A DNA stretch of 64,000 nucleotides from Eremomyces bilateralis CBS 781.70 (Eukaryota; Ascomycota; Dothideomycetes; Eremomycetales; Eremomycetaceae): contig NW_022985074.1 of the NCBI RefSeq assembly GCF_010015585.1, positions 682,026 through 746,025 on the forward strand, in the 5' to 3' direction. The translations under genes were made by a program, and so were the position numbers. Positions 41,715 to 51,964 of the stretch are shown here, piece after piece; position 1 is the stretch's first letter, and every line of letters begins with the position of its first letter. Under the pieces are notes generated by a model. It made no database searches. It was given only the letters and a program-made list of their open reading frames with translations, and was not told the DNA's origin.

Positions 41715-44198
41715 CTAGTAGAACTCCTCGTCATCATAGACTTCCTCATCCTCTTCACCCATGTCCTCTTCCTCGCCACTCTCCTCCACTTCCTCTTCCT
41801 CATCGTCGCCCTTTGCAGCGGGCCTACGATCCTCCTCCTCGTCCTCCTCATCGGACGCGAACTCTTCCAGGATCTCTTCGTCCGGATGCCTGCCAATCCC
41901 GACGGCGGCCTGTCCAGGCTCTCCTGCCTCGCCCGCCGCAACGGACGGAGCACCCGAAGTAACTGACGGCGCACGAGCCTCCTCATCCCCTCCATAGATC
42001 GACATCAGCTTGTCCCAGTGAACATGTTTCGACAGGAAATTCTTCGAATGCTTCGCTAGCATCCGCGCGCTCGCCTCGGTCGCGTTCGTGACCGGTTTTC
42101 CGCCCTCCAGAACGCTCCCGTCTCCCATGCGACCCATCTTGCGGCGCCGCTTCACGAGCCGCTTGCCGCCGTTCTCGGCCATCTCGCGCTCCTCGAGTTC
42201 CTTCTGGATCATCTTCTTGGCCTGCGCGAGCATCCATTCCTTGTTGTGCGTGACCCAGACGCGTTCCTTGACACGGATTTCGGGTTCGGACAGGAGACAA
42301 TTGGCCACTTCGGGGTCGTCTTCAAACTCGTCTTCGCCGATCTCCGTGCTGTCGAGGACGCTGCTCGTACCGCGGAGGTGCTCCGCTTGGACTTTGGCAC
42401 GAGTGGCAGCCGAGGTGATGAGGTCTTCGGAGAATTTGAACAATTCGGGGATATACTCTTCGATGTCCCGTTCGAGGGTGTCGTTCTCGTCGATGAGGTC
42501 TTCGTCGTTGATGATGATGTTGACGCGATCTTCGTCGGACCTCTTGCGCTTCTTTCGCCCCGGCAGCTTCGGGCCTGCAGCTTCATTGGTCATAACGGAC
42601 GCGACTGCGAAGGCCTCTTCAACCGTCATGGAGAGATCGCTTGCAAGAGACATGGGTGTCGGGGCGCGGTCCATGTCGTCTTCCGTCTGGGATGCGGCGT
42701 CGTGAGCCGATTCGGCCGTCGCGGAACGCGAGACGCTCATGGACGATGCCGGAGTTGGAAGGGGGGGGATAAGAAATCCATCTTTATCAAGCTTCCGCTT
42801 CTTCCGCGATGGCTCCGATTCTTTAGTCCGTTTTGTTTTCGAGCCTTTAGGCCTTCCTGGCTTAGCCTTGACCGCCTTCTGCGCCGCAGTGGATGATGAA
42901 GATGATGATGAGGATGAAGAGGATTGGGTGAGCATCTCGGCCGCCTCAATCGTTTGCTGCACCTCGTCTTGATCCACTTCTCCCTGCCGCTTACGTTTGA
43001 GCTTTTCCAGCCGCTCGGATTTTTCCTTGCTCTTCTGGATCGCAGGCGGATTATGTTGAATCTTCAGCTTATCCGCATATTGTCGGAATTGATCCACGTT
43101 AAGCTTGCTGCTGACGGTGTTTTGGAATTCGAGGAGTCGGCTTAGGATGGTGGCATCGGATGACTTTACCACATAGACGACTTCTCGAACCGTTCGCCGG
43201 AAATTGTTCATACGTGCAGCAAGAATGATGCACGCACCGATCAAACCTGCTGGAGTCCGCCCCGTGACCATCCAGTCCTGTTTGAAGCGACTAAGAATCA
43301 AGCTCGCATCCGAAACGACTTGAAAATAGGAGTCTTTGAACTCCAATCGCCCGGCAAACTTCTCGATAAGAGGCACGAGGTTGAGAATCGGTGAAAATTC
43401 CTTCTTATCGTTCGAGCTTCCATTCTCATAGTCGAAGAGATACAGTTTCTTGACCAATGCTTTGTAGGTATCGCCAATGACGTAGACGTTGATTTTGAGC
43501 TTCTCCGCAAATTCCAGCATCATGAAATCGTGTTTGTTATCGCGTCGGCAAACGGCATAGAGGCACACGGCCGCAACCAGAGAGGTGCGACGACCCTGGA
43601 TAAAACCGTTCGTGTGGGCCAAGCTGTAGATTCCAACGGCGGATTCCACTTGGGCGTGGAGGTTTAAAGCCGCCGCCAATCTTGTAATTTCGTCTCGACC
43701 GATCCGCATGCTTTGTTCTCGGCTGTCGGTTCCTCCTCCGACCTTCCTAAAGGCAGTGCCCATCGTCTTTGCATATCGCTGCGACTCGCCGACGAAACCT
43801 CCCTGCACTACTGCCGCACCGGTCGACGTCTCACCGAACATGACATCCGCGACAATATTGGCGTCCGCGATCTTCGTTCCGCACATGGTGCAAACAATCT
43901 CACCGTCGTGTTCGATGACCTCCCTCTCACCACACTCCGGGCATGGCTGACTGGTAGCAGGATGACCCGAATTGTTCGGTTTCTTCGGAGGTGGGGCTTG
44001 ATTGTATGCTGCGTCATCGCGGCTGGCTCCAGGAGTGGGGAGTAGGGTGCCTCGAGTAGATGGTGGGGTTGGATCGCGAGACGGAGAGCCATGAGGAGCA
44101 GACGCGGCCGAGGATCGATGTTGTCTCGGTCGGGCATTTTTGATGGAGGGGAATCGAGGGATTCGGCGTGGTTGGGGTTGCGCCGCGTCGGTAGACAT
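41715..44198 (-). CDS. BRF1: TFIIIB subunit Brf1 (TFIIB-related factor)
   Basis: A single-exon 827-aa protein; the first ATG is at 44198 although the frame is open further upstream. A TFIIB-type zinc ribbon lies at about 86-110 (CPECGEREVIEHDGEIVC, then CG). Two cyclin-like repeats follow (IGRDEITRLAAALNLHAQVE to LFDYEN, then FKQDWMVTGRTPAGLIGACI). The TBP-binding Brf1 homology block is in the last third (DPEVANCLLSEPEIRVKERV, then WVTHNKEWMLAQAKKM). Ser-run, AT-hook-like GRPKGSK and basic segments sit between, and the tail is very acidic. Brf1 links TFIIIC and TBP to RNA polymerase III at tRNA and 5S genes. The N-terminal 85 residues before the ribbon are a Pro/Arg-rich extension. Confidence 0.95.
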   Translation of the reverse strand: MSTDAAQPQPRRIPRFPSIKNARPRQHRSSAASAPHGSPSRDPTPPSTRGTLLPTPGASRDDAAYNQAPPPKKPNNSGHPATSQPCPECGEREVIEHDGEIVCTMCGTKIADANIVADVMFGETSTGAAVVQGGFVGESQRYAKTMGTAFRKVGGGTDSREQSMRIGRDEITRLAAALNLHAQVESAVGIYSLAHTNGFIQGRRTSLVAAVCLYAVCRRDNKHDFMMLEFAEKLKINVYVIGDTYKALVKKLYLFDYENGSSNDKKEFSPILNLVPLIEKFAGRLEFKDSYFQVVSDASLILSRFKQDWMVTGRTPAGLIGACIILAARMNNFRRTVREVVYVVKSSDATILSRLLEFQNTVSSKLNVDQFRQYADKLKIQHNPPAIQKSKEKSERLEKLKRKRQGEVDQDEVQQTIEAAEMLTQSSSSSSSSSSSTAAQKAVKAKPGRPKGSKTKRTKESEPSRKKRKLDKDGFLIPPLPTPASSMSVSRSATAESAHDAASQTEDDMDRAPTPMSLASDLSMTVEEAFAVASVMTNEAAGPKLPGRKKRKRSDEDRVNIIINDEDLIDENDTLERDIEEYIPELFKFSEDLITSAATRAKVQAEHLRGTSSVLDSTEIGEDEFEDDPEVANCLLSEPEIRVKERVWVTHNKEWMLAQAKKMIQKELEEREMAENGGKRLVKRRRKMGRMGDGSVLEGGKPVTNATEASARMLAKHSKNFLSKHVHWDKLMSIYGGDEEARAPSVTSGAPSVAAGEAGEPGQAAVGIGRHPDEEILEEFASDEEDEEEDRRPAAKGDDEEEEVEESGEEEDMGEEDEEVYDDEEFY

Positions 44199-45211
44199 TG
44201 TGAAGGAGTTGAGGTCCAGGTGGCGGGACGGGAGTGACGATGAAGAATCCTCCAAGGGGATGGTAGAGTCGCTCTTGCTAGGTATGATGTGATTTCCAAG
44301 AGATCCTGAGGTTTTCGGCTTGGTGTATCGAAGGCTCACACGTCATATTCCGACCGCATATGATAATGCCGTCTAAGGGGTACCCCCGCAATACCAATCG
44401 AGTCACCGGGAAGGTTGGGGTCAAAGCGGTGATGGACGAAAGCAAAAGGATGAAAGTATGTGGGTAGTTGGGAAAATGGTTTTATAGAGGTAAGAAGAAA
44501 TTAGTAGTGGGATTGACCAAGGTGGATTGTGATAAGAGAAGTTTGGAGATGTAAAATTCAAAGTGAAAGTCCAGAATCGTAATGATGAGACGTGAGTCGT
44601 GAAATCGTGAAGTGAATTCTCCAGATATATTTAGATGCCTCAGGCACAACTCTGTTGCCTAGGCTGAGATGGTGATTGAAAGCCTGGATTTGATGCCTGA
44701 ATTTGATACCTCCATCAGCCACGGAGAAGGCCTAAATATATCACTAGTTATATTGATTTCTTCTGTGGGGAATGTTCTGCCCATCTGGATATTTCTCCTA
44801 CACTGTTCATGGATCCTTTATTACTTTTATGGTTATCCGCTGCTATTATCCATGGGTCTTTGACTTTGACCAATACCGGCTACCGGAGGTTGGAGGTCCT
44901 ATCGACACAGATTGTCATCATTCCCAACTTTTAGAGTAGGCAATTAAGCAAGCCGCTGGAGTGGTTGTTTTGTTCAACTTATATAGGAATCAAGAATTCC
45001 TGTTGGCGTCATTAATTATTCCTACCAGCAGTCCAAATTATCTTATGTCCCTCGTGTGGAGTTTCAGAGTCATCATGCGAACCCGACCTTCAAAACAACC
45101 TTCAATTAAACACCCAGAGAAAGTATATTTTATTCAACCATTTCCCAACCCGATTTCCATAGAGATCCTTCTCTGGATATTTCATATGCCATGTATATCA
45201 TATCCCATCCG
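44199..45211. other. Intergenic, no gene seen
   Basis: 1.0 kb upstream of BRF1 and downstream of the acidic protein gene, both on the minus strand. AT-rich; nothing recognised. Confidence 0.5.
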
Positions 45212-46167
45212 TCACTCCTCGTCCTCGTCCTCTTCGTCATCAGCGACGCCAACCTCACCATTGCCGTGGTCCGCAGATGCTTCTCCAGAGACTCTCTTTG
45301 TTTTCGTGGCGGCGAGACTCTCATCGGCTTCGGAATCGTCCTCTCCCTCGGCTTCCTCCTCCTCATTTTCTGGCTCGCCCTCCCCCTCTTTGGGCAATTC
45401 TTCGTCGGCAGCAGGCTGGAGCTTGCGCTTTTTAGTCACGGGAGCTGCGGAGACGGTGTTAGGGAATGATGGAGCAAATCGATGCCTAGTGACACTTACT
45501 AGGAGCAGCGGGCTCTTCTTTTTCTGCAGCTTCCTCCTCGGAGTCTTCTTCGTCCTCGCTGTAGTCCTCTTCGTCATCATCCTCGTCATATCTGAACACG
45601 ACGCCAGTTAGTCAGCCGAAACGATGAATACCGACGAGATATTGAAGGTGAGAAAAGACCAGCCAATGAGGTAAGGCATTCCTCGAAAATATCGATGAAG
45701 CCGCTGAACGTTTCCTGGGATTGGACGGGCTGAAGGAGAGCTCCGCGGATTGGAGCTCCATCATGGACAGCTCTGAGAAGCTCCAACCATTCTAGCAACA
45801 TCAAATACAACACTCCGGCAACGCCGAATTTCTCAATTGCTCATCGAATCGCCATTGTCGCAAACGACGACGAACGGGTCGCGCGAGGCTGGCGATGGCG
45901 ACGACGACATGACGACGACGACCAACAATTGGATTGCGCGAGGCAGAGTGGAGCAGGTGGGGGAGGATTGAATCATTAAAGACTGGGAACGTGGAATTGG
46001 AACAGACGAAAAGGCGATCGCAATTGCGCTCCGCGCTGCGCTGCGATATGAAAATGAGAAATTACTTACTCTTCTTCTTCTTCGCCATCGTCGTCGGACG
46101 GCAGAGCGACGAGCTCTTCCTCGGACTCGTCCGCCTCCGGTTCTCGGTTTCGCTTTCTTGGAGGCAT
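45212..46167 (-). CDS. Small acidic nuclear protein with a long first intron
   Basis: Exons (minus) are 46167-46070, 45591-45500 and 45444-45212, joining to 140 aa. The protein starts MPPRKRNREPEADESEEELV and is dominated by Asp/Glu runs (EEEEEYDEDDDEEDYSEDEE), with one basic patch VTKKRKLQ that could be a nuclear signal. The end is DDEEDEDEE. Such composition is seen in histone-chaperone-like and nucleolar acidic proteins, but I recognise no family. Intron 1 is 478 nt, far longer than the others here (44-123 nt), though its borders (GTAAGT, and GACTAAC..TTCAG) are canonical. An additional exon inside it is possible. Confidence 0.65.
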
Positions 46168-47397
46168 ATCGATAATCCTTGGTGTCGCAAAGAGTGAAAC
46201 GGCAAATTAACGTGGAGAAAATGCGCCGCAAATCCCACGTTTCAACACCAAATAACGGGTTCAAGCTTCCTAAATATGATAGGAGAGGATTAGAGTGTGA
46301 GGAGAAGGTGAGGAGAGGGTGAGGGCGATGGAGAGGGACCGGAGGAGGATGGAGAGCGCATCAGCGATGAGCGAAGGGCCCAACTGGCGACCCTAACAGA
46401 AGCAGCTCCACGTCTTAGAAAGTGACGGAAGAACCGACGAGGGGCACGGCAGCAGAGAAAGCCAGGAAGCAGGAAACATTCAGGGACCGGATTTGGCCTG
46501 GCTGCAGGCCTGGGAGCGTCGGATTCACGGGAGGGCGGTCCCCATCCCATCCCAATTCCATCGCAATCATCCCAGGAGTCGACTTGGGCATCTAGTTTGC
46601 GTGCTCCAGTTGCTTGCTCGCGCGCTTGATTGCTCCAGTCACGGTTGCGGACCTCCGTTGCTAACGTTGGACAACAAGCCACCCACGTGACGCAACTTGA
46701 GACTACTGTCCGGGGATGGTGGATTCTCAGCTCGGTTTGTGTGACAATGCAGCCGCGGAACAACTTGACATAAACCCGTCATTATGAAGCCTTAAATCCG
46801 GTATTATTATTATTAGGAAATAAAGGTGCCGTACAGGCGTAGTTCTGGATACAATCACGCAAACGCCACATCGACTTGTGCGACCGGCCTCGGAATTGCA
46901 CCCGTCAAAGATAGGCTTTTCAATTCCAACCACCCATCCAATAGGTAAGTTCATGGAATCTGAGCTAATTAAGTCGCTTGATAATACCGGGTATTGGCTG
47001 ATCATAAAATGATAAATCTCGATTTATCATTATCATATGCACTTAGACAAGAATACCTGAACCGTCATACAAATCCGGCTTCCGTTCAGCAACATCAAAT
47101 ATACTACCTGCTCAACTGCTCCAGTAAATGCAAGGGATATTTTCAACCACCGCCATTCAAGAGATCAGGATATCCTTGATCCATGCAACAGCAAGTAAAA
47201 TACACAACAATTCATGCGAGGTTGTGTCAGTATCGTTTTCATATCGTCCTCGCGATGGAAAGCGCCAAAAATAGGCAGACAATCGCCAGGATGCGACGAA
47301 GGGTAACTACGCGAATGGGAATAAACGGGGAGCTCCAGGCATTTTCCTGTTAGCTTAAATGAGCCGTATCGGATGACGGAGCGATAGAAGATTGCAC
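46168..47397. other. Intergenic with a hairpin-forming inverted repeat
   Basis: 1.2 kb upstream of the acidic protein gene and downstream of the RING/LON gene. A perfect 11-bp inverted repeat with a 2-base loop (AATGATAAATC, tc, GATTTATCATT) lies at 47008-47031. The segment 47165-47390 may contain a short last exon of the RING/LON gene. Confidence 0.5.
47008..47031. repeat. Perfect 11-bp inverted repeat
   Basis: Arms AATGATAAATC and GATTTATCATT are exact reverse complements with a 2-base spacer, in an AT-rich spacer. It could form a cruciform or be a binding site. No T-run typical of a terminator follows. Confidence 0.85.
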
Positions 47398-49287
47398 TTA
47401 CCACCATTCATGGATGCCGATCTCGTCGATGAGCCGGCACGTGAGCTTCAACCGTTCCCGGACCGTGTCCGCCTTGAGCATCCGGTACAGCTCGTCCTGG
47501 TTCGTCGGCATCATATGCATCGTCCAGTACGGCAGCACTTTCGGGTCGTCGAGCGGCGGATCCCCATACGCGATGCGAATCTTACGGCGCGTGCTGGGCC
47601 GGAGCCAGGAATTGTACAGGGGGATCCACGTGTGGATTTTCTTCATGAGCTCCGCGTTCGTCAGGGAGTTAAGCGTGCGGAAGTATTGCTGGCCGTAGCA
47701 TTGCACGAACTTGGTGTCGAGGCGGCCGGAGCCGGAGCCGGTGCGGTCGCTGAGGTTGAGCTCGCCTTTGGAACCGACTTCCGCCGCTTCAATGGACGCC
47801 TCGAGCTCGTCGGAGACGTCCTGGAGTCGTTCGATGCGGGCCATGAGGTACCCGTCCTCATGTCGACGAACACTGACAGTTCGGAATCGACTGACCCCGA
47901 CTAGCTGGAGGTTGATCCGTCCGCTTTGGAGGTCTCCTTTCTCCACGATTTGAAGGATGGTGCCGTATTCCATGTAATACTTGCCAGGCATGAGCTGCCC
48001 AGGGTTTCCGAGATCCTGAGTGCTCGCATCCTCCCCATGCTGCTCCTGTAGGCACTTGGCGAAGAAGACCATTCCAAACTGCCGGTTCCCTTCCCATGAT
48101 CTGCGGATCATGATCCGGTAGCGGGGTTCGAATATATGCAAATAGATGGGCACTTGAGGGTAAGCTATAGTGCAAACAAACAACGGTATCTCGTCCGGCT
48201 CGTCCCCATCATGCAACTCTGCAAGATCTTCCTGTCGCCTTTGCTCGGACCGGTCCGGGAAGAGAAGCTGCGTCAGTCCGGTTACGACTCGGTTTGGTTC
48301 ATGGCCTTGAAGGGTGCCATGCATCTTGAGCTCTTGACGACAGTTCGGGCAGAGGATGGAGAAGTCCAACGCTCGTAGCAGGCAACTACGGCAAAATGTG
48401 TGGCCGCATGATGTCGTAGTCGGGTAGAGGAGCAACTTGTAGCAAATGGGACAGTCCAGCTCGCGCTCAAGTTGGTTTCGGACTAGATTAGGCATCTCTA
48501 GATTTATTTGGCTAGTTTGCCCCGAGTCTGGCGTGGGTCTTTCGAAAATCAGGTCGTTATCGTATGGAAATCGACCTTGGGCGGCGAAAGCGAACATAGA
48601 GCACAGATGAGGAAATGTCGGGATGAGCGCTGTCTCGACCGTTTTCGTGTGGAGGAGCTGTTTCAGTAGAACGTATTTTTTCAAGTGCGCCGCTCTATCG
48701 CCCTCCGCATCATAACTCCAAGGGTGGTTCGCGGAATACTGAGCCAGACGCTCCGTGTGTCCGGCGACAAGTTGTGGGATGCTGACCTCTGATGTCTCCT
48801 TTATAAGCCTCAACATGCAATCCACCACTGCCATAAGACTTCTGTCGACTTTCATCGACGCAGATGCTGTGAGTTTCCGGCACGTGCGAACGGGACAGCA
48901 CATCAAGCCTTCGGCATTTCCTATCGACGGCTTTTCGCCCGCTACGGCTACCGTACCATTCCCCTCGGTGGAAATACATTGCCGGCATACGGAGTGTCCG
49001 CATGGTAGGTTGATGCCATCCCGCAATGGATACGAACAGACCATGCACTGAAGCAGTCGGGTCAGAGCTCGTGCAAATAGATCTGAAGACGCATCCTCGG
49101 CGATGTCCACTACTTCCTCCAGCTCCTTTAAAGGGGTATCCATTTGCTCTTCGCCAGGATTCGGTACCGAGTCCAGCTCCGCATCATGATCGGTAATCTC
49201 CGGGATGTCATTTCGGTCGGGAAGCGAGTTCAGCAGAAGCTCAATGGAGGTGTATGCGAGACGGTCGAAAGGGACGTTTCCAGCCAT
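47398..49287 (-). CDS. LON-domain RING-finger protein (LONRF/CrgA-like E3)
   Basis: A 629-aa protein starting at the first ATG (MAGNVPFDRLAYTSIEL). A first, degenerate RING (CMVCSYPLRDGINLPCGHSV, then CRQC and CCPVRTC) lies at about 85-150. A canonical C3HC4 RING is at about 290-330 (CPICYKLLLYPTTTSCGHTF, CRSCLLRAL, CPNCRQ). The C-terminal half is a LON substrate-binding domain (VCTIAYPQVPIYLHIFEPRY, then VGVSRFRTVSVRRHEDGYLM). Fungal homologues are often annotated as ATP-dependent protease or CrgA, but there is no AAA+ or protease part; ubiquitin ligase activity is the family expectation. At the 3' end TGGTGG sits on a GTAAGT donor, so a short extra exon downstream is possible. Confidence 0.87.
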   Translation of the reverse strand: MAGNVPFDRLAYTSIELLLNSLPDRNDIPEITDHDAELDSVPNPGEEQMDTPLKELEEVVDIAEDASSDLFARALTRLLQCMVCSYPLRDGINLPCGHSVCRQCISTEGNGTVAVAGEKPSIGNAEGLMCCPVRTCRKLTASASMKVDRSLMAVVDCMLRLIKETSEVSIPQLVAGHTERLAQYSANHPWSYDAEGDRAAHLKKYVLLKQLLHTKTVETALIPTFPHLCSMFAFAAQGRFPYDNDLIFERPTPDSGQTSQINLEMPNLVRNQLERELDCPICYKLLLYPTTTSCGHTFCRSCLLRALDFSILCPNCRQELKMHGTLQGHEPNRVVTGLTQLLFPDRSEQRRQEDLAELHDGDEPDEIPLFVCTIAYPQVPIYLHIFEPRYRIMIRRSWEGNRQFGMVFFAKCLQEQHGEDASTQDLGNPGQLMPGKYYMEYGTILQIVEKGDLQSGRINLQLVGVSRFRTVSVRRHEDGYLMARIERLQDVSDELEASIEAAEVGSKGELNLSDRTGSGSGRLDTKFVQCYGQQYFRTLNSLTNAELMKKIHTWIPLYNSWLRPSTRRKIRIAYGDPPLDDPKVLPYWTMHMMPTNQDELYRMLKADTVRERLKLTCRLIDEIGIHEWW

Positions 49288-50540
49288 TATGTAGAATGGC
49301 AAAGCGGGATATATTCTCTCTAGAATCGCCTTGATGGGTAGGAAAGGACGAAAGGTATATCTGCATTGTGATTTGGGCGAGTCAACAGTTGTGGAACTGT
49401 GAGGTATCGGCCTACACGGATGGTCTCTAGCGGACAATCGAATGCAAAGCGATGATATTGTATGCTCGTCGTGCTATCGATTCGTGTGGACGTTCGTATT
49501 CTGCGGTCTCCGATGCAGAGCTGTCATGGAGAGAACCATAGCAAACTGGCGGCTATGGGAGGAAAAGAAGAGGAACAAGATGTGAATATACTCGTCACGA
49601 TAGTGGGCAATTCACAGTTACGAACCGCAGGACAGCTAGAGAGGGGTAGATAGTCGTAGTATCAGAAAGGTCATGGAATCAGAGAGATTGTAATAATTGT
49701 ACGCACCAACTGCAGTATTGTTCGCTATGAATAATTAATATAAAACACGTGTTGGACATGCGAGGACTGATAATGATCAGATGAAGAATAGTCCCCTCTT
49801 CCATCACGCTACAGGACGATCCATAATAAGTTTAATAACACTAACCCGATTGTCTCACCACAAGCGGTGACGGCGGCTTCAAATATTTGCGCCTCAAATT
49901 GTTAACGATAGCGATATATCAGTAATCTTAGGGACTTGTTCCTGTCCCTAGCGGGCGTATTCAACCAATTCCCGAGTTATCTGTCACCAGGTACCCGCAA
50001 GCAGCCGCCCGGTTGCTTTCTATGACATTAAGGCATTGCCATCCTTCTTCATCCTGTGCGATAGTCGGGCTATGGCGGTAGTGTATGACATATAGATTGG
50101 TTTTCTGGCAAAGATAGCAAGTCTGGCTTACTACATACTATGTATGACGGTAGCAGTCGGGCTTGAAGCCTCGCTCTCAGTCGACAATTGATTCATCGCA
50201 ACACTTAGAATACCGGTGTCACGACCTCGATTTCAGTATACAATCTTGATACGCAGCAAGCCGGTATCAGGTCATGGAATTTCAGCCTCAGAAAATAGCA
50301 TGAGGCAATCTGTGGGTACCAAGGGTACAAGGCGCGGACCGTGAATTTGCGAAGGATTGCATCTACAGTACCATCCGGGTATGAGTTCCATAGAAACCCC
50401 CAATGTCCATCCAAAGAGCGCCTAAGCCGTGATCGAACCCAAGAGAACGGGAATGGAGGGCGGTTGTCGTCAGTCCACTAGGGTAAAACATAGATTGTTT
50501 CAATTCTCGTCGCCCAGTTCCCGTCCACGAGAATGGGTAT
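49288..50540. other. Intergenic, no gene seen
   Basis: 1.25 kb between the RING/LON start and the SET gene stop, both on the minus strand. Frames are short and unsupported. Confidence 0.5.
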
Positions 50541-51964
50541 TCACGGATCATGCCTACTTCTCCTATACATCCAGCTCCAGTGATTTTGAGGGTCCGCCAT
50601 CAACCGGTACATCGCAATGACATCCGAGTCCTTCTCGCCGGAATATAGCAACCCTCGTTCAATCGCCAACATGGCATATTTTTGAGCGGTTCGGTGATCG
50701 CCCACCCCATTATATTCTATCGCGGCATACGTGTACGCGTCAGCAATCGGGCCATCCAACCTCTCCTGCTCGCACAGTGACACGAGCAGCTCCGCCGTTT
50801 CCGGGGACGCAGTAGATGCCTCTGTTCGGTTGGCAAGCTCCTTGGTAAGGAAATCGATGGCGTCGAGTCGGTGATCGGAAGCCGCCGTGAATATCTCTCG
50901 CTGCGTGCATGCCGAGCAACTGCAGTCGAAGCCCCAGCCATTTTTCAATACCGCTTGTCTCGTGCTGCGGGTGAGGGTCGGGTCAATATCTGAGGCGCGG
51001 AAGGTTAGGTCGCGCTGCCTTTACAAAGTCCCAAGGGATTGTCCTACTCACATGAAATGGAGAGCTCCTCGCCGATTTGAATATCCCGGAGCGCGTGGAC
51101 ATGGTGTGTCAGGGTGTCAGGATCGAACCAATAGTGGCTATTTGGCCTACAATCGTGATTTATCCGCTGAACGGGGTTAGTATAGCGGATCGAACCGGAT
51201 TTCATGGTCTTTTAACTTACCGATGTCTCTGGGAGCATAATGTTGTGCTTCTCATCACGATCCGAATCAAGCTCGACATAGAAAGAATTCGTGTTAAGCC
51301 TATCGTCAATGGCATCACCACCGAAATGCCCATGGAGCTCCAAATATAGGTCCCGTGTTCCCGGAGGTAATCGTCTAACTGCTTCCTGCTGCATTTCCAA
51401 TCGATCCTCTTCATTCAACGCCTCATAGGTCTGATCATTGACCATGTATACCGGAGTATGGGAGAAAACCGAATCCCCTCGGTGGAACGGCCGTGTTGCA
51501 ACCAGCCCAAACCCCCTTCCAGGAAGAGCCCTCTTCTCGAACGGAGATCCGGACTCGTCATTGATATGAGCTACGGTTTCGGGGTTTGTGAACGCCGGTA
51601 GTCCTGCAATTGACTTTGCGGTAGCTGGGTCCGTGAAGATGGAGATGCCCCGTCCATTCGCGAAAGCCGTGCTCGTGAAGATGCAGTAAAAGTCATGATC
51701 CTCGGATTTTCGCATGCACTTTGGTCTATGAGACCAAACTCTCATCTCTGCCTCGCTGAGAGTCAGTTCTTGCTGTAATACCGAGGTGCTGTTGGAACCG
51801 CATAATCCTGTTGCGACGCAACTAGTCGTCTCTCGATAATTGCATGATTTCCCGCCGAAGAGATCCAATGAGGATCGATACGGACATATATCAAAGGCCA
51901 GTGGCGAAACTTTGGCTGCTGCTAATGGAAGAAGGAATAGAAAGTCGAATGTGGCGACCATCAT
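50541..51964 (-). CDS. SET-domain protein with a predicted signal peptide
   Basis: Exons (minus) are 51964-51221, 51166-51052 and 50989-50541 (introns 54 and 62 nt), 435 aa. The N-terminus MMVATFDFLFLLPLAAAKVS looks like a secretory signal and is followed by a Cys-rich stretch (FDICPYRSSLDL, then CNYRE, SCVATGLCG), which suggests a luminal or exported segment. The SET domain starts near GRGFGLVATRPFHRGDSVF. The first splice makes RINHDCRPNSHYWF (NHxC core), and the second GEELSISYIDPTLTR. The post-SET-like WGFDCSCSAC has the usual cysteines. This is the SMYD/SET5-like layout. Methyltransferase activity is the family expectation; the secretory N-terminus is unusual for such enzymes, although I believe some fungal SET proteins share it. 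Confidence 0.85.

Noticed and set aside
44199-44339. N-terminal extension of BRF1
   Set aside because: The frame is open, but the upstream start would be GTG; the first ATG is at 44198.
49288-49437. N-terminal extension of the RING/LON protein
   Set aside because: The upstream start would be TTG; the first ATG is at 49287.
51160-51200. Two GGTTCGATCC words resembling tRNA B boxes (minus strand)
   Set aside because: They lie in the SET gene's intron and exon and no A box or acceptor stem can be paired with them.
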